A stretch of 64,000 bases of DNA from Chitinophaga jiangningensis (GCF_900142605.1 NZ_FRBL01000003.1:372001-436000); one strand, 5' to 3'. Numbered from the stretch's first letter, positions 9,271-17,081 are shown. Numbers and translations are program-made. Notes: generated from the sequence alone by a model not told the origin.

Positions 9271-9294
9271 CTGATGATTGAAATAATTACAACG

Positions 9295-10272
9295 TTATAA
9301 TTTTTGCGCCTTCACACCTTTGGTGGTAATGTCAACCGGTTTAATCAAACCATCCTTATCAAAAAATAGTTCCTCTATACAGGTCTCCCTGGAATTTGCG
9401 GCCTTCTCCGTTTTAGGGCGGCGGTGGTATACGATATACCATTTATCCGCTTTGGCGTTATGAATAATGGAGTGATGCCCTGCACCGTTGGCGATGTCGA
9501 GGTTTGGCTGCAGGATCTTACCGATGCGCTTAAACGGCCCGGTTGGACTATCAGCAATGGCATAGGCTACGAAGTAGTCGGGCCCCGTCCAGCCACCTTC
9601 TGACCACATAAAATAATACTTGCCGTTTTTCAGGAACATGCAGGGGCCTTCCACGTATTTATCAGGGGTGATTTCTTTGAAGGTGCTACCGTCTTCGAAG
9701 GGAATAAAACCCGTGAAGTCGCTTTTCAGCTTAGCGATGTTGCAATGTCTCCATCCCCCGTAAATGAGGTAATACTGATTGTCTTTATCCTTAAATACGT
9801 ACTGATCGATTGGTTGTGCACCGTTATAGAATTTATCCACCAATGGTTTGCCCAGGTAGTCCTTAAACGGTCCGGCGGGGTTATCGGCTACGGCCACACC
9901 TATACCGCCTTTGGCGGAGTCGCTTTGTATATCGTTGGCGCCAAAGAAGAGAAAGTATTTATTGTCCTTTTGAATAATCGAGGGTGCCCATATCGCATAC
10001 TTCGCCCATTTCACTGCGCTGGTATCGAGTATACGTTCGTGTTTGGTCCAGTGGGTGAGGTCAGGGGAGGAGAAGGCATCAAAAAATACCTGTTGCTCAT
10101 AGGCGGCGGAATAGGTGGGGTATACCCAGTATTTTTTCCCGAATACGATGGCTTCCGGGTCCGCATACCATCCCGGAAATATAGGATTGCCGGAATAGTT
10201 ATCCGGTTTTTGCTGGGCTTTTGCAGTAGCACCTATGGCGGCCAGTGCGAGTATCAGAATCGTTTTTTTCAT
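9295..10272 (-). CDS. Glycoside hydrolase family 43, secreted (arabinosidase/xylosidase-like)
   Basis: A 325-residue five-bladed beta-propeller enzyme with signal peptide MKKTILILALAAIGATAKAQ. The three GH43 acids are visible: D38 (PGWYADPEA), D156 (QPIDQYV) and E208 (VEGPCMF). GH43 enzymes remove alpha-L-arabinofuranose or beta-xylose residues from plant polysaccharides with inversion. The subfamily cannot be settled by eye. The ATG at 10272 is selected because it begins the signal peptide; the frame is open 93 bases further. It is divergent from the arsR-type gene and shares a 144-base intergenic region with it. Confidence 0.92.
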   Translation of the reverse strand: MKKTILILALAAIGATAKAQQKPDNYSGNPIFPGWYADPEAIVFGKKYWVYPTYSAAYEQQVFFDAFSSPDLTHWTKHERILDTSAVKWAKYAIWAPSIIQKDNKYFLFFGANDIQSDSAKGGIGVAVADNPAGPFKDYLGKPLVDKFYNGAQPIDQYVFKDKDNQYYLIYGGWRHCNIAKLKSDFTGFIPFEDGSTFKEITPDKYVEGPCMFLKNGKYYFMWSEGGWTGPDYFVAYAIADSPTGPFKRIGKILQPNLDIANGAGHHSIIHNAKADKWYIVYHRRPKTEKAANSRETCIEELFFDKDGLIKPVDITTKGVKAQKL

Positions 10273-10311
10273 AGCGATCGATAAAAAAGTGTATTTGCTA
10301 AATCGATTGTG

Positions 10312-10319
10312 CAAATATA
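10312..10319 (-). promoter_or_regulatory. Putative -7 box for the GH43 gene
   Basis: On the minus strand the sequence reads TATATTTG followed by CAC, a full match to TAnnTTTG, 40 bases before the start codon. I see no clear -33 TTTG. Confidence 0.45.
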
Positions 10320-10355
10320 GAAACCTATTTGGTTTTCTTCTCCCTAAAAAATAAA

Positions 10356-10401
10356 TTTTGTGCAACCGATCAGTTGCTTATATTTGCAACTGAACGGTTG
10401 C
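10356..10401 (+). promoter_or_regulatory. Promoter with two palindromic operators for the ArsR-family gene
   Basis: TTTTG at 10356-10360 and TATATTTG at 10379-10386 form a Bacteroidota promoter with 18-base spacing. Two near-identical palindromes, GCAACCGATCAGTTGC (10362-10377) and GCAACTGAACGGTTGC (10386-10401), lie one between the promoter boxes and one overlapping and following the -7 box. Each is a dyad and the two are inverted copies of each other with one mismatch. The position is ideal for autorepression by the ArsR-type protein encoded 16 bases downstream. Confidence 0.7.
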
Positions 10402-10416
10402 TTAATTTTTTATCTG

Positions 10417-10743
10417 ATGAGAAGAGATGTATTTCAGGCGATAGCTGACCCGACCAGGCGGGCCATCATACTGTTGATAGCGGCCCAGGCAATGACGCCG
10501 AATGCGATTGCCGCACATTTTGATATGACGCGACAGGCGGTATCCAAGCACCTGCAGATACTGGCGGAATGTGAGCTGGTAACGCCGGCACAGTCGGGCA
10601 GGGAGATCATCTATGAATTGAATGGCACTAAAATGGGGGAGGTTGACAAGTGGCTGGAGCAGTTTCGTAAGATCTGGGAGGATCGCTTTAATGAGCTGGA
10701 CAAAGTTCTGTTAACAATAAAAAAGCAAAGAAATGAGAACTAA
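10417..10743 (+). CDS. ArsR family winged-helix transcriptional regulator
   Basis: A 108-residue winged-helix protein: MRRDVFQAIADPTRRAIILL, then the recognition helix MTRQAVSKHLQIL and the wing GREIIYELN. No cysteine metal site (CxC) is present; this is the group paired with AHSA1/SRPBCC proteins, probably sensing something other than metal. The start at 10417 is chosen because the family begins with this motif. Its last 11 bases overlap the SRPBCC gene, so the two are translationally coupled. The twin operator upstream suggests autoregulation. Confidence 0.9.
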   Translation: MRRDVFQAIADPTRRAIILLIAAQAMTPNAIAAHFDMTRQAVSKHLQILAECELVTPAQSGREIIYELNGTKMGEVDKWLEQFRKIWEDRFNELDKVLLTIKKQRNEN

Positions 10744-11233
10744 TCTGACCTTCGATTTCATTGTGGATAAGGAGAAAAAATCCATCCTGATCAAGCGTGA
10801 ATTTGACGCACCTGTATCCATGGTATGGGACGCCTATACGAAAAGCGAATACCTGGACCAGTGGTGGGCGCCACGTCCCTGGAAAGCACGTACCAAAGAG
10901 ATGGATTTCCGCCCTGGAGGCCAATGGCTTTATGCCATGGTAGGCCCTGAAGGGGAAGAGCACTGGGCCATCGCCCGGTATAATGCCGTTACTCCCCAGC
11001 AAAGCTTTGATGTACAGGACGCCTTCACTGATGCAGCCGGTACCATCAACACCAGCATGCCGCAGGCCAACTGGAAAGTAACCTTTCACAACCAGGGTGA
11101 TACCACGCTGGTGGAATTCGTGATTACCTACGAAAAGCTGGAAGACCTGGAAGCAACCATTCAAATGGGCTTCAAAGAAGGATTGTCAATGGCAATGGAA
11201 CAACTGGACGAAAAATTAGCCGCACAGAAATAA
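10733..11233 (+). CDS. SRPBCC (AHSA1-like) domain protein
   Basis: A 166-residue START/Bet v 1-fold protein with the standard AHSA1 sequence pattern: IKREFDAPVSMVWDAYT, YLDQWWAPRPW, DFRPGGQWLYAMVGPEG and a C-terminal helix EGLSMAMEQLDE. It has a hydrophobic ligand cavity; the ligand is unknown. Overlap with the ArsR gene by 11 bases indicates that the regulator controls, or reads the ligand of, this protein. Confidence 0.88.
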   Translation: MRTNLTFDFIVDKEKKSILIKREFDAPVSMVWDAYTKSEYLDQWWAPRPWKARTKEMDFRPGGQWLYAMVGPEGEEHWAIARYNAVTPQQSFDVQDAFTDAAGTINTSMPQANWKVTFHNQGDTTLVEFVITYEKLEDLEATIQMGFKEGLSMAMEQLDEKLAAQK

Positions 11234-11244
11234 TAAAGATGTTT

Positions 11245-11282
11245 ACATTTATGCAGTCGTAAACCGACTGCATAAATGTTTT
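11245..11282 (+). terminator. Terminator after the ArsR-SRPBCC pair
   Basis: A 15-bp perfect stem (ACATTTATGCAGTCG, 11245-11259, complement 11265-11279) with a 5-base loop, followed by TTTTCT. Confidence 0.8.
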
Positions 11283-11301
11283 CTACCTACAATCAACTTC
11301 T

Positions 11302-11682
11302 ATGAAAAACAAAATCCTGTTTGGCGTCAGCCTCCTGTTTGGCCTGATGTACATCAACGCTGGTCTTAACAAATTTTTTAACTACATGCCACCGCCAAAA
11401 GACATGCCACCGGAACTGGTGAAGCTGATGACTGCTTTCATGCAAATCGAATGGCTGATGCCGCTCGTAGGTGTGATTGAGATCGTTGGCGGACTCCTCT
11501 TTATTCCGGCGAAAACAAGGGCGCTCGGTGCTATCATCATCCTGCCTGTAATGGTAGGGGTACTGCTGACCAACATATTTAACGCCCCGTCTGGCTTGCC
11601 AATCGCCGGTGTAATGATGCTGGTAAACATCTGGGTGATCATTGAAAACAGACACAAGTATCAGCCTATGCTGACCAAATAA
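11302..11682 (+). CDS. DoxX-like integral membrane protein
   Basis: A 126-residue protein with about four membrane segments (ILFGVSLLFGLMYINAGLNK, WLMPLVGVIEIVGGLLFI, ALGAIIILPVMVGVLL, PIAGVMMLVNIWVII). The pattern of a short conserved AGLNKF after the first helix and a GG in the second helix fits the DoxX/DUF417-like family. Role unknown; it is often next to stress or SRPBCC genes, as here. Terminators flank it, so it is probably transcribed alone. Confidence 0.8.
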   Translation: MKNKILFGVSLLFGLMYINAGLNKFFNYMPPPKDMPPELVKLMTAFMQIEWLMPLVGVIEIVGGLLFIPAKTRALGAIIILPVMVGVLLTNIFNAPSGLPIAGVMMLVNIWVIIENRHKYQPMLTK

Positions 11683-11702
11683 GTCTTTGCCTGTCCGCAG
11701 TA

Positions 11703-11735
11703 AAACATCCGGAAGCTAATCCCTTCCGGATGTTT
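11703..11735 (+). terminator. Terminator after the DoxX-like gene
   Basis: A 13-bp perfect stem (AAACATCCGGAAG, 11703-11715, complement 11723-11735) with a 7-base loop; the 3' arm ends in TTT. Confidence 0.75.
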
Positions 11736-11793
11736 GCGTTTAATGAACACCCGCCAGCTGACAGGTGTTATCATACAAATAAACCCGCAGATT

Positions 11794-12231
11794 ATGGAAA
11801 AAATGCATTACACCGTACACATCAATGCCACACCGCATATTGTGTGGGATGTGCTCTGGGACGAAGATTCCTACCCGTTATGGACAGCACCTTTCAGCGA
11901 AGGCTCCCGCGCCGAAACCGACTGGAAAAAAGGCAGCAGGGTACTGTTCCTCAATAAAAATGATGAAGGAATGGTAGCCGAAATAGTGGACAATGTGCCG
12001 GAGAAATTTATGTCGATCCGCCACCTGGGCATGATCCTGAAGGGCAAGGAAACAGTGGACGACCCACAGGCCAAAGACTGGGTAGGTGCGCAGGAAAATT
12101 ATGAACTAAAAGAAGAAAACGGTGGCACACGGCTGAATGTAAGCGTAGACATCGTTGCCGAGTATAAAGACTTTTTTGAAAAGGCGTGGCCGCAAGCGCT
12201 TGGAGTGGTGAAGTCACTGTCAGAAGAATAA
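11794..12231 (+). CDS. SRPBCC domain protein
   Basis: A 145-residue protein with the SRPBCC opening MHYTVHINATPHIVWDVLWD and a C-terminal long helix (FFEKAWPQALGVVKSLSEE). It is divergent from the AHSA1-like protein at 10733 and so not a recent duplicate. The start at 11794 is chosen from the family pattern; the frame is open back to 11734. Ligand and role unknown. Confidence 0.82.
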   Translation: MEKMHYTVHINATPHIVWDVLWDEDSYPLWTAPFSEGSRAETDWKKGSRVLFLNKNDEGMVAEIVDNVPEKFMSIRHLGMILKGKETVDDPQAKDWVGAQENYELKEENGGTRLNVSVDIVAEYKDFFEKAWPQALGVVKSLSEE

Positions 12232-12234
12232 AGT

Positions 12235-12270
12235 AACTGGTCTTCCTGGAATAGAGGAAGACCAGTTTTT
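12235..12270 (+). terminator. Terminator after the second SRPBCC gene
   Basis: A 13-bp perfect stem (AACTGGTCTTCCT, 12235-12247, complement 12255-12267) with a 7-base loop and TTTTT at the 3' side. Confidence 0.85.
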
Positions 12271-12378
12271 ATGATGTAGTATTTGTGATGATTAACCCTC
12301 ACATATCTAACCTCTTTGATTTCAATACTTTGATCTATCTGAAATGCAGCTACTTGTGCCATTCAGCTAAATTAAAAC

Positions 12379-13764
12379 TTATTGAGGTTGTTTTCCCGCT
12401 TTATGTATTGCCATTCTCGCCATAATTAGATGATGCAGGTCGCTCACCGGGATTTTTACATCTGCAGCTTCCGGTATAGGCGCTGCCGTTATAGTGGGAA
12501 TATCCGTACGTGGTTGTTGTAAGGTGAGTATATCTTCAAATGTAGGCGCGTTCGCCACTCGTTTTCCCAGGTCATAGGAAGCAGGATCAATCTGCATCCA
12601 TTTAAAGATGGTGGCGATCATGGAAGTATGATCAAACGGGGTAACGCCTTCGGGCATACGAAAAACTGTTCCGGCCTCAATCCACGGAGATATAAAGATG
12701 GCAGGAACACGCACGCCGAAGGTATCAAAGCCAAAACCATACTGGCCGGGCTGATCATTAGGTGGAGTGGCTGGTGCTGCAATCGGCACATGATCGTAGG
12801 TGCCGCCGTGTTCATCGAAGGTAATAATGAAGAGCGTATCTTTCCAGCAGGGGCTGGAAGTGATTGCCTCATAAACCCGTTGTACAAATGCTTCTCCGTG
12901 GCCTACATTTCCCGGTGGGTGGTAATCCGACCCGTTGATGCCAAGTTTCCAATACATCAGTCCCCAGTCAGGTTCCAGGAAACTATAGGCGGGGAGGATG
13001 CCGGTACTGGCAAGTTCGTAGAAGTTTTCTATTGGCGCAAAGTTCGGATCATACTGTGCGTCACCGAGGTTTGCTTTAAACAAATCTCTCGTTAAACAAT
13101 ATTCTGACAACCAAAAGTGCTGACTATAAAAGATCATCCAGTCTTTGTTGTTTTCCGTTAATACATTCCAATGTGTGGGAGATGTAAAGTCCACCAGGAA
13201 AGAGTTGTCGACCATTCCTTTAATTTCTCCCGTGAGTACGTCCAACCCCAGAGAATCTCCTGTAGCAGCAAATGCCCGGTTACAAAATGTTTGGGAGGGA
13301 ACTGAGGCAAACCATTTGTCGCACACCGCAAAGTTTCGCGCCAGGCCATTGAGAACGGGTAAGTCGGACGGCGTAAAAGCCATCATTATTTCCTCGGGAC
13401 TATCAAAAGCAGTCGCGTAATCCTGGTAGAACCCACCCATTTCCGGTGTGGTAGAAGGTAGCCCGTTGGTGACACTGGTGTAACATTGCGAGTGCACATG
13501 ATTGAACACTTCATACGGATCAAACGACGGGACGGTGAGTTTCCCCGGAGGCGTTTTACTGACGAATTGTTGCGCGCCGTTTTTGTCAAGGTTGTAGAAC
13601 TCGCTGTTAAGCCCGTAATACACTGGTGGGTTTTGCGTGTCAATGAGGTTGAGTGGCGGCTGGTTGTTCGTGTCGGCGTAGAGCCACCCGAGTATGTTAT
13701 CGAAGGAACGGTTCTCCAACATCAGGTGTACCACGTGCTTGATTTGAGGCATTATTTGCGACAT
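12379..13764 (-). CDS. Phosphoesterase family protein (phospholipase C / AcpA-like)
   Basis: A 461-residue protein of the bacterial non-haemolytic phospholipase C / acid phosphatase A superfamily. The diagnostic opening IKHVVHLMLENRSFDNILGW carries the metal-binding Glu-Asn. Further on are TFCNRAFAATG, FIITFDEHGGTYDHV (Asp-Glu-His metal ligands) and FGVRVPAIFISPW, then FDHTSMIATI. It hydrolyses phosphoesters, possibly phospholipid head groups. No signal peptide or Tat motif is visible, which is unusual, since most relatives are exported. A small DUF1842-like gene is just upstream in the same orientation (69-base gap). Confidence 0.88.
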   Translation of the reverse strand: MSQIMPQIKHVVHLMLENRSFDNILGWLYADTNNQPPLNLIDTQNPPVYYGLNSEFYNLDKNGAQQFVSKTPPGKLTVPSFDPYEVFNHVHSQCYTSVTNGLPSTTPEMGGFYQDYATAFDSPEEIMMAFTPSDLPVLNGLARNFAVCDKWFASVPSQTFCNRAFAATGDSLGLDVLTGEIKGMVDNSFLVDFTSPTHWNVLTENNKDWMIFYSQHFWLSEYCLTRDLFKANLGDAQYDPNFAPIENFYELASTGILPAYSFLEPDWGLMYWKLGINGSDYHPPGNVGHGEAFVQRVYEAITSSPCWKDTLFIITFDEHGGTYDHVPIAAPATPPNDQPGQYGFGFDTFGVRVPAIFISPWIEAGTVFRMPEGVTPFDHTSMIATIFKWMQIDPASYDLGKRVANAPTFEDILTLQQPRTDIPTITAAPIPEAADVKIPVSDLHHLIMARMAIHKAGKQPQ

Positions 13765-13833
13765 ACAGCAAGGAATTTTTTAATCGGAAATCGGCTGTGG
13801 GAGGTTGTTGATCCTCCCACAGCCGCTTAAAGA

Positions 13834-14262
13834 CTAATTTGCAGGAAGTAACTCTTCTGCTTCGATAATCGCTACCGGAACATTTGTAACTACTTTCCAT
13901 TCACCATCCACCTGATATTTATAGGTGCATATACCACGCTGCCAATCACTGGTGAGGGTCAGTGTAAGCTCCATGTTAGGCGCCGCCAGCACATTACTCA
14001 GGGGATTTGGTATGAACGGTGAGCCGCTAAGATTCACAATTATCGGATATTCCTCCGGAGGAAGAATCGGCGAGGTGAAATAGTTCCCCTTAAAGAAAGT
14101 CTGCAAAAACAACGGAGGGTTGACAGCCTGGAAAAGATGACCTTGTCCGGACACGCTGTGCGTCACAGTTGAAACACATAATGCAATCTTTAAGGAAGGT
14201 GCGCCGGGTTTATTACTGCCAACCCGGTAGTTAGCGGTAAAAAGCTGTTCGTTTGTGTTCAT
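13834..14262 (-). CDS. DUF1842-like small protein
   Basis: A 142-residue beta-rich protein, no signal peptide. It has LFTANYRVGSNKPGAPSLKI, a VSGQGHLFQAVNPP stretch and DWQRGICTYKYQ, which I recognise as the DUF1842 pattern (moderate certainty). The function of that family is not known. It precedes the phosphoesterase gene on the same strand with a 69-base gap and probably shares its transcript. It might be a partner or a specificity factor, but the sequence does not show this. Confidence 0.6.
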   Translation of the reverse strand: MNTNEQLFTANYRVGSNKPGAPSLKIALCVSTVTHSVSGQGHLFQAVNPPLFLQTFFKGNYFTSPILPPEEYPIIVNLSGSPFIPNPLSNVLAAPNMELTLTLTSDWQRGICTYKYQVDGEWKVVTNVPVAIIEAEELLPAN

Positions 14263-14426
14263 GATTAAAGATTAAAGGGTTAAGAAATAACGTAACTAAT
14301 TTGACAGGAGTAGGAGGAGCAAAATTCCCTACATGCTGTTCTCAGAAATTCTCTGATCCAAATTTCGCTGCAGGATTTGGATTGATCTAGGTTAAAAAGG
14401 ACCTGAATCCCACAGGATTTTTATCC

Positions 14427-14558
14427 ATGACTCATAAGCAAAATGACCTGGAAAATAGCACGGGCGTCAATGCCATCGAAAAAAGACCTAAAAACTGGGC
14501 CTGCCTAAAGTCGGGAAGAGGGCCTTTAAAGAAGGAAAATGTGGACTTTTCTATTTAA
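14427..14558 (+). CDS. Short ORF, possible gene remnant
   Basis: A 43-codon open frame that begins MTHKQNDLENSTG and ends in a basic part (SGRGPLKKENVDF). This resembles the N-terminal tail of small DNA-binding or mobilisation (MobC-like) proteins, but the match is only by impression. No ribosome binding site or downstream domain is seen. It is probably a leftover rather than an active gene. Confidence 0.2.
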   Translation: MTHKQNDLENSTGVNAIEKRPKNWACLKSGRGPLKKENVDFSI

Positions 14559-14618
14559 CATAATATAAATTATAGGATATTTTCAAGCACACTAAACCCA
14601 GCTTAGAGCGAAGAGTTT

Positions 14619-14889
14619 TTAAGCAACTCTTTTAAGACGCTTTTTTTGAGGCCGCCCGCCTTGGGGCCAAACTGAGTTGCTCTTTTCTGGCCTTTTTAAT
14701 GACGGATTGTTTTCGCGCTGACTAATCCCCTTACTTATTTTCCAGCCTCAATTAAATCGCCTTTAATGGCGAAATTGATTTCCAGCTGGTACCTTGCGTG
14801 AATTTCCTGAATGCTCAGGTTATCCCCCTATCGTTGAATGCTTTGTTAAATGCCTTCCGCAGCTTATGGATCAACCTGTCTGCTATGCC
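14619..14889 (-). pseudogene. Degraded minus-strand coding remnant
   Basis: Two frames on the minus strand look protein-like when small frameshifts are allowed. The first reads DRLIHKLRKAFNKAFNDR, changes frame at a run of five G, then continues LSIQEIHARYQLEINFAIK to a stop at 14735-14737. The second follows at once with a basic stretch GGRPQKKRLKR and stops at 14619-14621. Adjacent small ORFs with GGRP-KK tails are typical of mobilisation regions, so this could be a scar of an integrated element. I cannot name a family with confidence. Confidence 0.25.
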
Positions 14890-14941
14890 TTAGCCACGAC
14901 GCAAAATCAGTCAACAGTATAAATCCAACTCAACTACAGAC

Positions 14942-15073
14942 ATGATTCAAAATATTCACCGCCTGACTGTCCTTACTTTGATTTTTTTGGTGCTACAAGC
15001 CTAAAACGAAGGCGCTGAGAATGCGATAAAAAATTTCATTCCTGGCCAAGTATCGAATATGCGATTCTCGTAG
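14942..15073 (+). pseudogene. Remnant of a secreted protein gene with a stop at the signal cleavage site
   Basis: The frame from ATG 14942 reads as a signal peptide (MIQNIHRLTVLTLIFLVLQA), then a TAA stop at 15002-15004, then in the same frame NEGAENAIKNFIPGQVSN to a second stop at 15071. Signal peptides in this genome often end with A-Q, and TAA differs from CAA (Gln) by one base, so the stop may be a nonsense mutation of the first mature residue. The gene body beyond about 22 codons is gone. Confidence 0.3.
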
Positions 15074-15139
15074 AACGTAGTACCATGGCTGATTCAAGGA
15101 AATTGTGATCGTTTATGCCATCCCGTTAGTAAAAGATTT

Positions 15140-15147
15140 TATATTTG
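15140..15147 (+). promoter_or_regulatory. Putative -7 box just before the HEAGH gene
   Basis: TATATTTG, a full match to TAnnTTTG, ends 4 bases before the start codon at 15152. Transcription would begin at or within a few bases of the ATG, which implies a leaderless or almost leaderless mRNA. Confidence 0.45.
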
Positions 15148-15151
15148 CGGC

Positions 15152-15655
15152 ATGACACAGGAATCAGTCTATTTTGACACCGCTGTAAATTTTATACGCT
15201 CGCTGGGAATTAGCGTCACCTTCAACACTTTACCACCAGATACTTTTCTACCCGGTATACTTATTTCAAATGGGGAATTGATTGTAGATCGCGCACTATT
15301 CGCATATCCAGGCGATATCCTGCATGAAGCCGGTCACATTGCCGTAGTTCCCGCCAATGAGCGAAGTACCTTACATAACGACAATATCGCCGGCCGCGAA
15401 CATCGTGAGGCGGAAGAAATGATGGCCATAGCCTGGTCGTATGCAGCCTGCGTACACCTGGGAATCGATCCGTATTTTGTATTTCACGAAAATGGCTACC
15501 ACGGCACGGGTAAATCCATAGCTGATAATTTTAAAAATGGCCAATATTTTGGCGTGCCAATGCTACAGGTATATGGTATGTCCGCCGAGCCACACCAGGC
15601 ACAAAGATTGTCCTTGCCTGCATTCCCGGAAATGGCTAAGTGGTTGAGGGATTAA
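15152..15655 (+). CDS. Unrecognised protein with HEAGH motif (putative zinc metallopeptidase)
   Basis: A 167-residue soluble protein with no signal peptide. The motif GDILHEAGHIAVV places H58, E59 and H62 as a HExxH zinc site, and REAEEMMAIAWSYA (E86, E88 and E89) on a following helix offers a third ligand, as in gluzincins. The remainder (GIDPYFVFHENGYHGTGKSI, YFGVPMLQVYGM) is rich in aromatic residues and I cannot place it in a known family. A gluzincin-like fold is an inference from the motif and spacing. It is transcribed alone with a promoter box very near the start. Confidence 0.6.
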   Translation: MTQESVYFDTAVNFIRSLGISVTFNTLPPDTFLPGILISNGELIVDRALFAYPGDILHEAGHIAVVPANERSTLHNDNIAGREHREAEEMMAIAWSYAACVHLGIDPYFVFHENGYHGTGKSIADNFKNGQYFGVPMLQVYGMSAEPHQAQRLSLPAFPEMAKWLRD

Positions 15656-15670
15656 CTGCCGCTAAAAAAA

Positions 15671-15694
15671 TGATCCTGCCAAACAGCAGGATCA
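15671..15694 (-). terminator. Terminator after the CLC-F gene
   Basis: A 9-bp perfect stem (TGATCCTGC, 15671-15679, complement 15686-15694) with a 6-base loop. Read on the minus strand it is followed by seven T, so it serves the antiporter gene; it may also end the convergent HEAGH gene. Confidence 0.8.
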
Positions 15695-15729
15695 CCAAAG
15701 ATTAGATTATCTATAAAGCCTTAACCGGC

Positions 15730-17031
15730 CTACATTTCCCGCTGCCACAACTTCGAAATTCCCCTCCGCTGCGCACTGTAAATTCCTGACTGTCCACTGA
15801 AATAATACGCCGTAAAACAAGCCACAGCAAAGTAAATCACGTGATGCGTTCCAAATAATTCAACCCCCATTATGGTGCACGCGAGCGGCGTATTGGTAGC
15901 ACCTGCAAACACAGCAATAAAACCCAGCCCGGCTAATAAGTCCACCGGAGCGCCCAGCAACAGTGCCAATGTATGCCCCAGCATTGCCCCCATAAAAAAT
16001 AAGGGTGTCACCTCTCCTCCCTTAAATCCCATTCCCAGCGTGATAGCTGTGAAAACCAGCTTCCACAGCCAACTCCAGGAGGTAATCTGGTTGCCGGTAC
16101 TAAAGGCATTCAGGATACTAATCCCATCGGGCGACTCACTAGTGACCCCTAGACCCAGGTAATCGCGTGTGCCCGTTACATAACATAAGGCTATAATAAC
16201 GACACCACCAACTACCGGAATTAACCACGGTGTTTTAATATAAGCGTTCGCGTTAGTCTTGATCGCTTTCATCAACGTTGAAAACAGCCAGCTGGTTAAT
16301 CCAAACGCCACGCCTGCCACAATCACTTTCATCAACAACCATAGATCCATATGTAAAAATGAAACACCCTCAGTGGACGGCATCGCCTGGTACAAGATAT
16401 GGTAGCCTGTATGCGTAATTCCCCAGGCGGCACAAACCACATCTGCCAGTACCGCACAAATCAAACAAGGAATTAAAGCATCATACCGTACTAATCCTAC
16501 TGCCAATACCTCCAATGCAAACACCGCCCCGGTTACGGGTGTACCAAAAACAGCCCCAAAGCCACCGGCAATACCCGTCATCAATAATATCTTTACATCC
16601 GGTTCTTTCAACTTAATGATCCTGGCCACCCAGGCCGCCATACTGCCGCCAATCTGCACCGCCGTACCTTCACGCCCTGCTGAGCCACCAAACAAATGCG
16701 TAAGCACCGTAGATACCAGTACCAACGGCGCCATCCGCGCAGGCACACCGCCTCCGGGTCTATGTATCTCTTCCATGATCAGGTTATTACCCTTCTCGGC
16801 ATCCTTCCCATACAACCTGTACATGAAATAAATAATGACACCTGCCAGCGGTAATAAATACAAAAGCCAGGGATGCGCCCACCTGAAATGGGTAGCCTCA
16901 TCCAATAACCATAAAAATAATGCAACAAGGGAACCGGTAATCGCTGCCACCGGTAAAACGAGTAATGTCCAGCGTAATAACTGAACCGCAATAGTGAACT
17001 GCTCTTTCGGTATATATTTATTCTCTGCCAT
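15730..17031 (-). CDS. CLC-F type fluoride/proton antiporter
   Basis: A 433-residue CLC-superfamily membrane protein with about ten or more hydrophobic segments. The classical anion-site motif GSGIP is replaced by GNNLI (81-85), and the gating glutamate motif is GREGT (119-123, E121) instead of GREGP. Both changes are marks of the fluoride-specific CLC-F clade rather than chloride CLCs. Other CLC motifs are kept (GIAGGFGAVFGTPVTGAVFA, GFKGGEVTPLFF). It exports fluoride from the cytoplasm. A fluoride riboswitch precedes it on the same strand, which strongly supports the assignment. No CBS domains. Confidence 0.9.
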   Translation of the reverse strand: MAENKYIPKEQFTIAVQLLRWTLLVLPVAAITGSLVALFLWLLDEATHFRWAHPWLLYLLPLAGVIIYFMYRLYGKDAEKGNNLIMEEIHRPGGGVPARMAPLVLVSTVLTHLFGGSAGREGTAVQIGGSMAAWVARIIKLKEPDVKILLMTGIAGGFGAVFGTPVTGAVFALEVLAVGLVRYDALIPCLICAVLADVVCAAWGITHTGYHILYQAMPSTEGVSFLHMDLWLLMKVIVAGVAFGLTSWLFSTLMKAIKTNANAYIKTPWLIPVVGGVVIIALCYVTGTRDYLGLGVTSESPDGISILNAFSTGNQITSWSWLWKLVFTAITLGMGFKGGEVTPLFFMGAMLGHTLALLLGAPVDLLAGLGFIAVFAGATNTPLACTIMGVELFGTHHVIYFAVACFTAYYFSGQSGIYSAQRRGISKLWQREM

Positions 17032-17054
17032 AATCCTACAAATAAACTAAGTAA

Positions 17055-17071
17055 GGAGACACTACATCTCC
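17055..17071 (-). promoter_or_regulatory. Possible expression platform hairpin of the fluoride riboswitch
   Basis: GGAGA (17055-17059) pairs with TCTCC (17067-17071) over 7 bases, between the aptamer and the start codon at 17031. Its stem sequesters a purine-rich GGAG-type stretch, so control could be at translation, but it lies about 24 bases before the ATG. The mechanism is an inference. Confidence 0.35.
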
Positions 17072-17081
17072 AATCAATATT

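Larger units (their letters stand above)
14263..15151. other. Gap of 0.9 kb with decayed coding remnants
   Basis: No intact gene of ordinary length is present here. The composition is more A+T-rich than the flanks. Three short coding-like traces stand out and are listed separately (14427-14558, 14619-14889 and 14942-15073). Together they suggest an old insertion or degraded genes. The last part is the promoter region of the following gene. Confidence 0.6.

Noticed and set aside
15730..17031. Voltage-gated chloride channel
   Set aside because: The general CLC fold is right, but GNNLI, GREGT and the fluoride riboswitch point to fluoride export.
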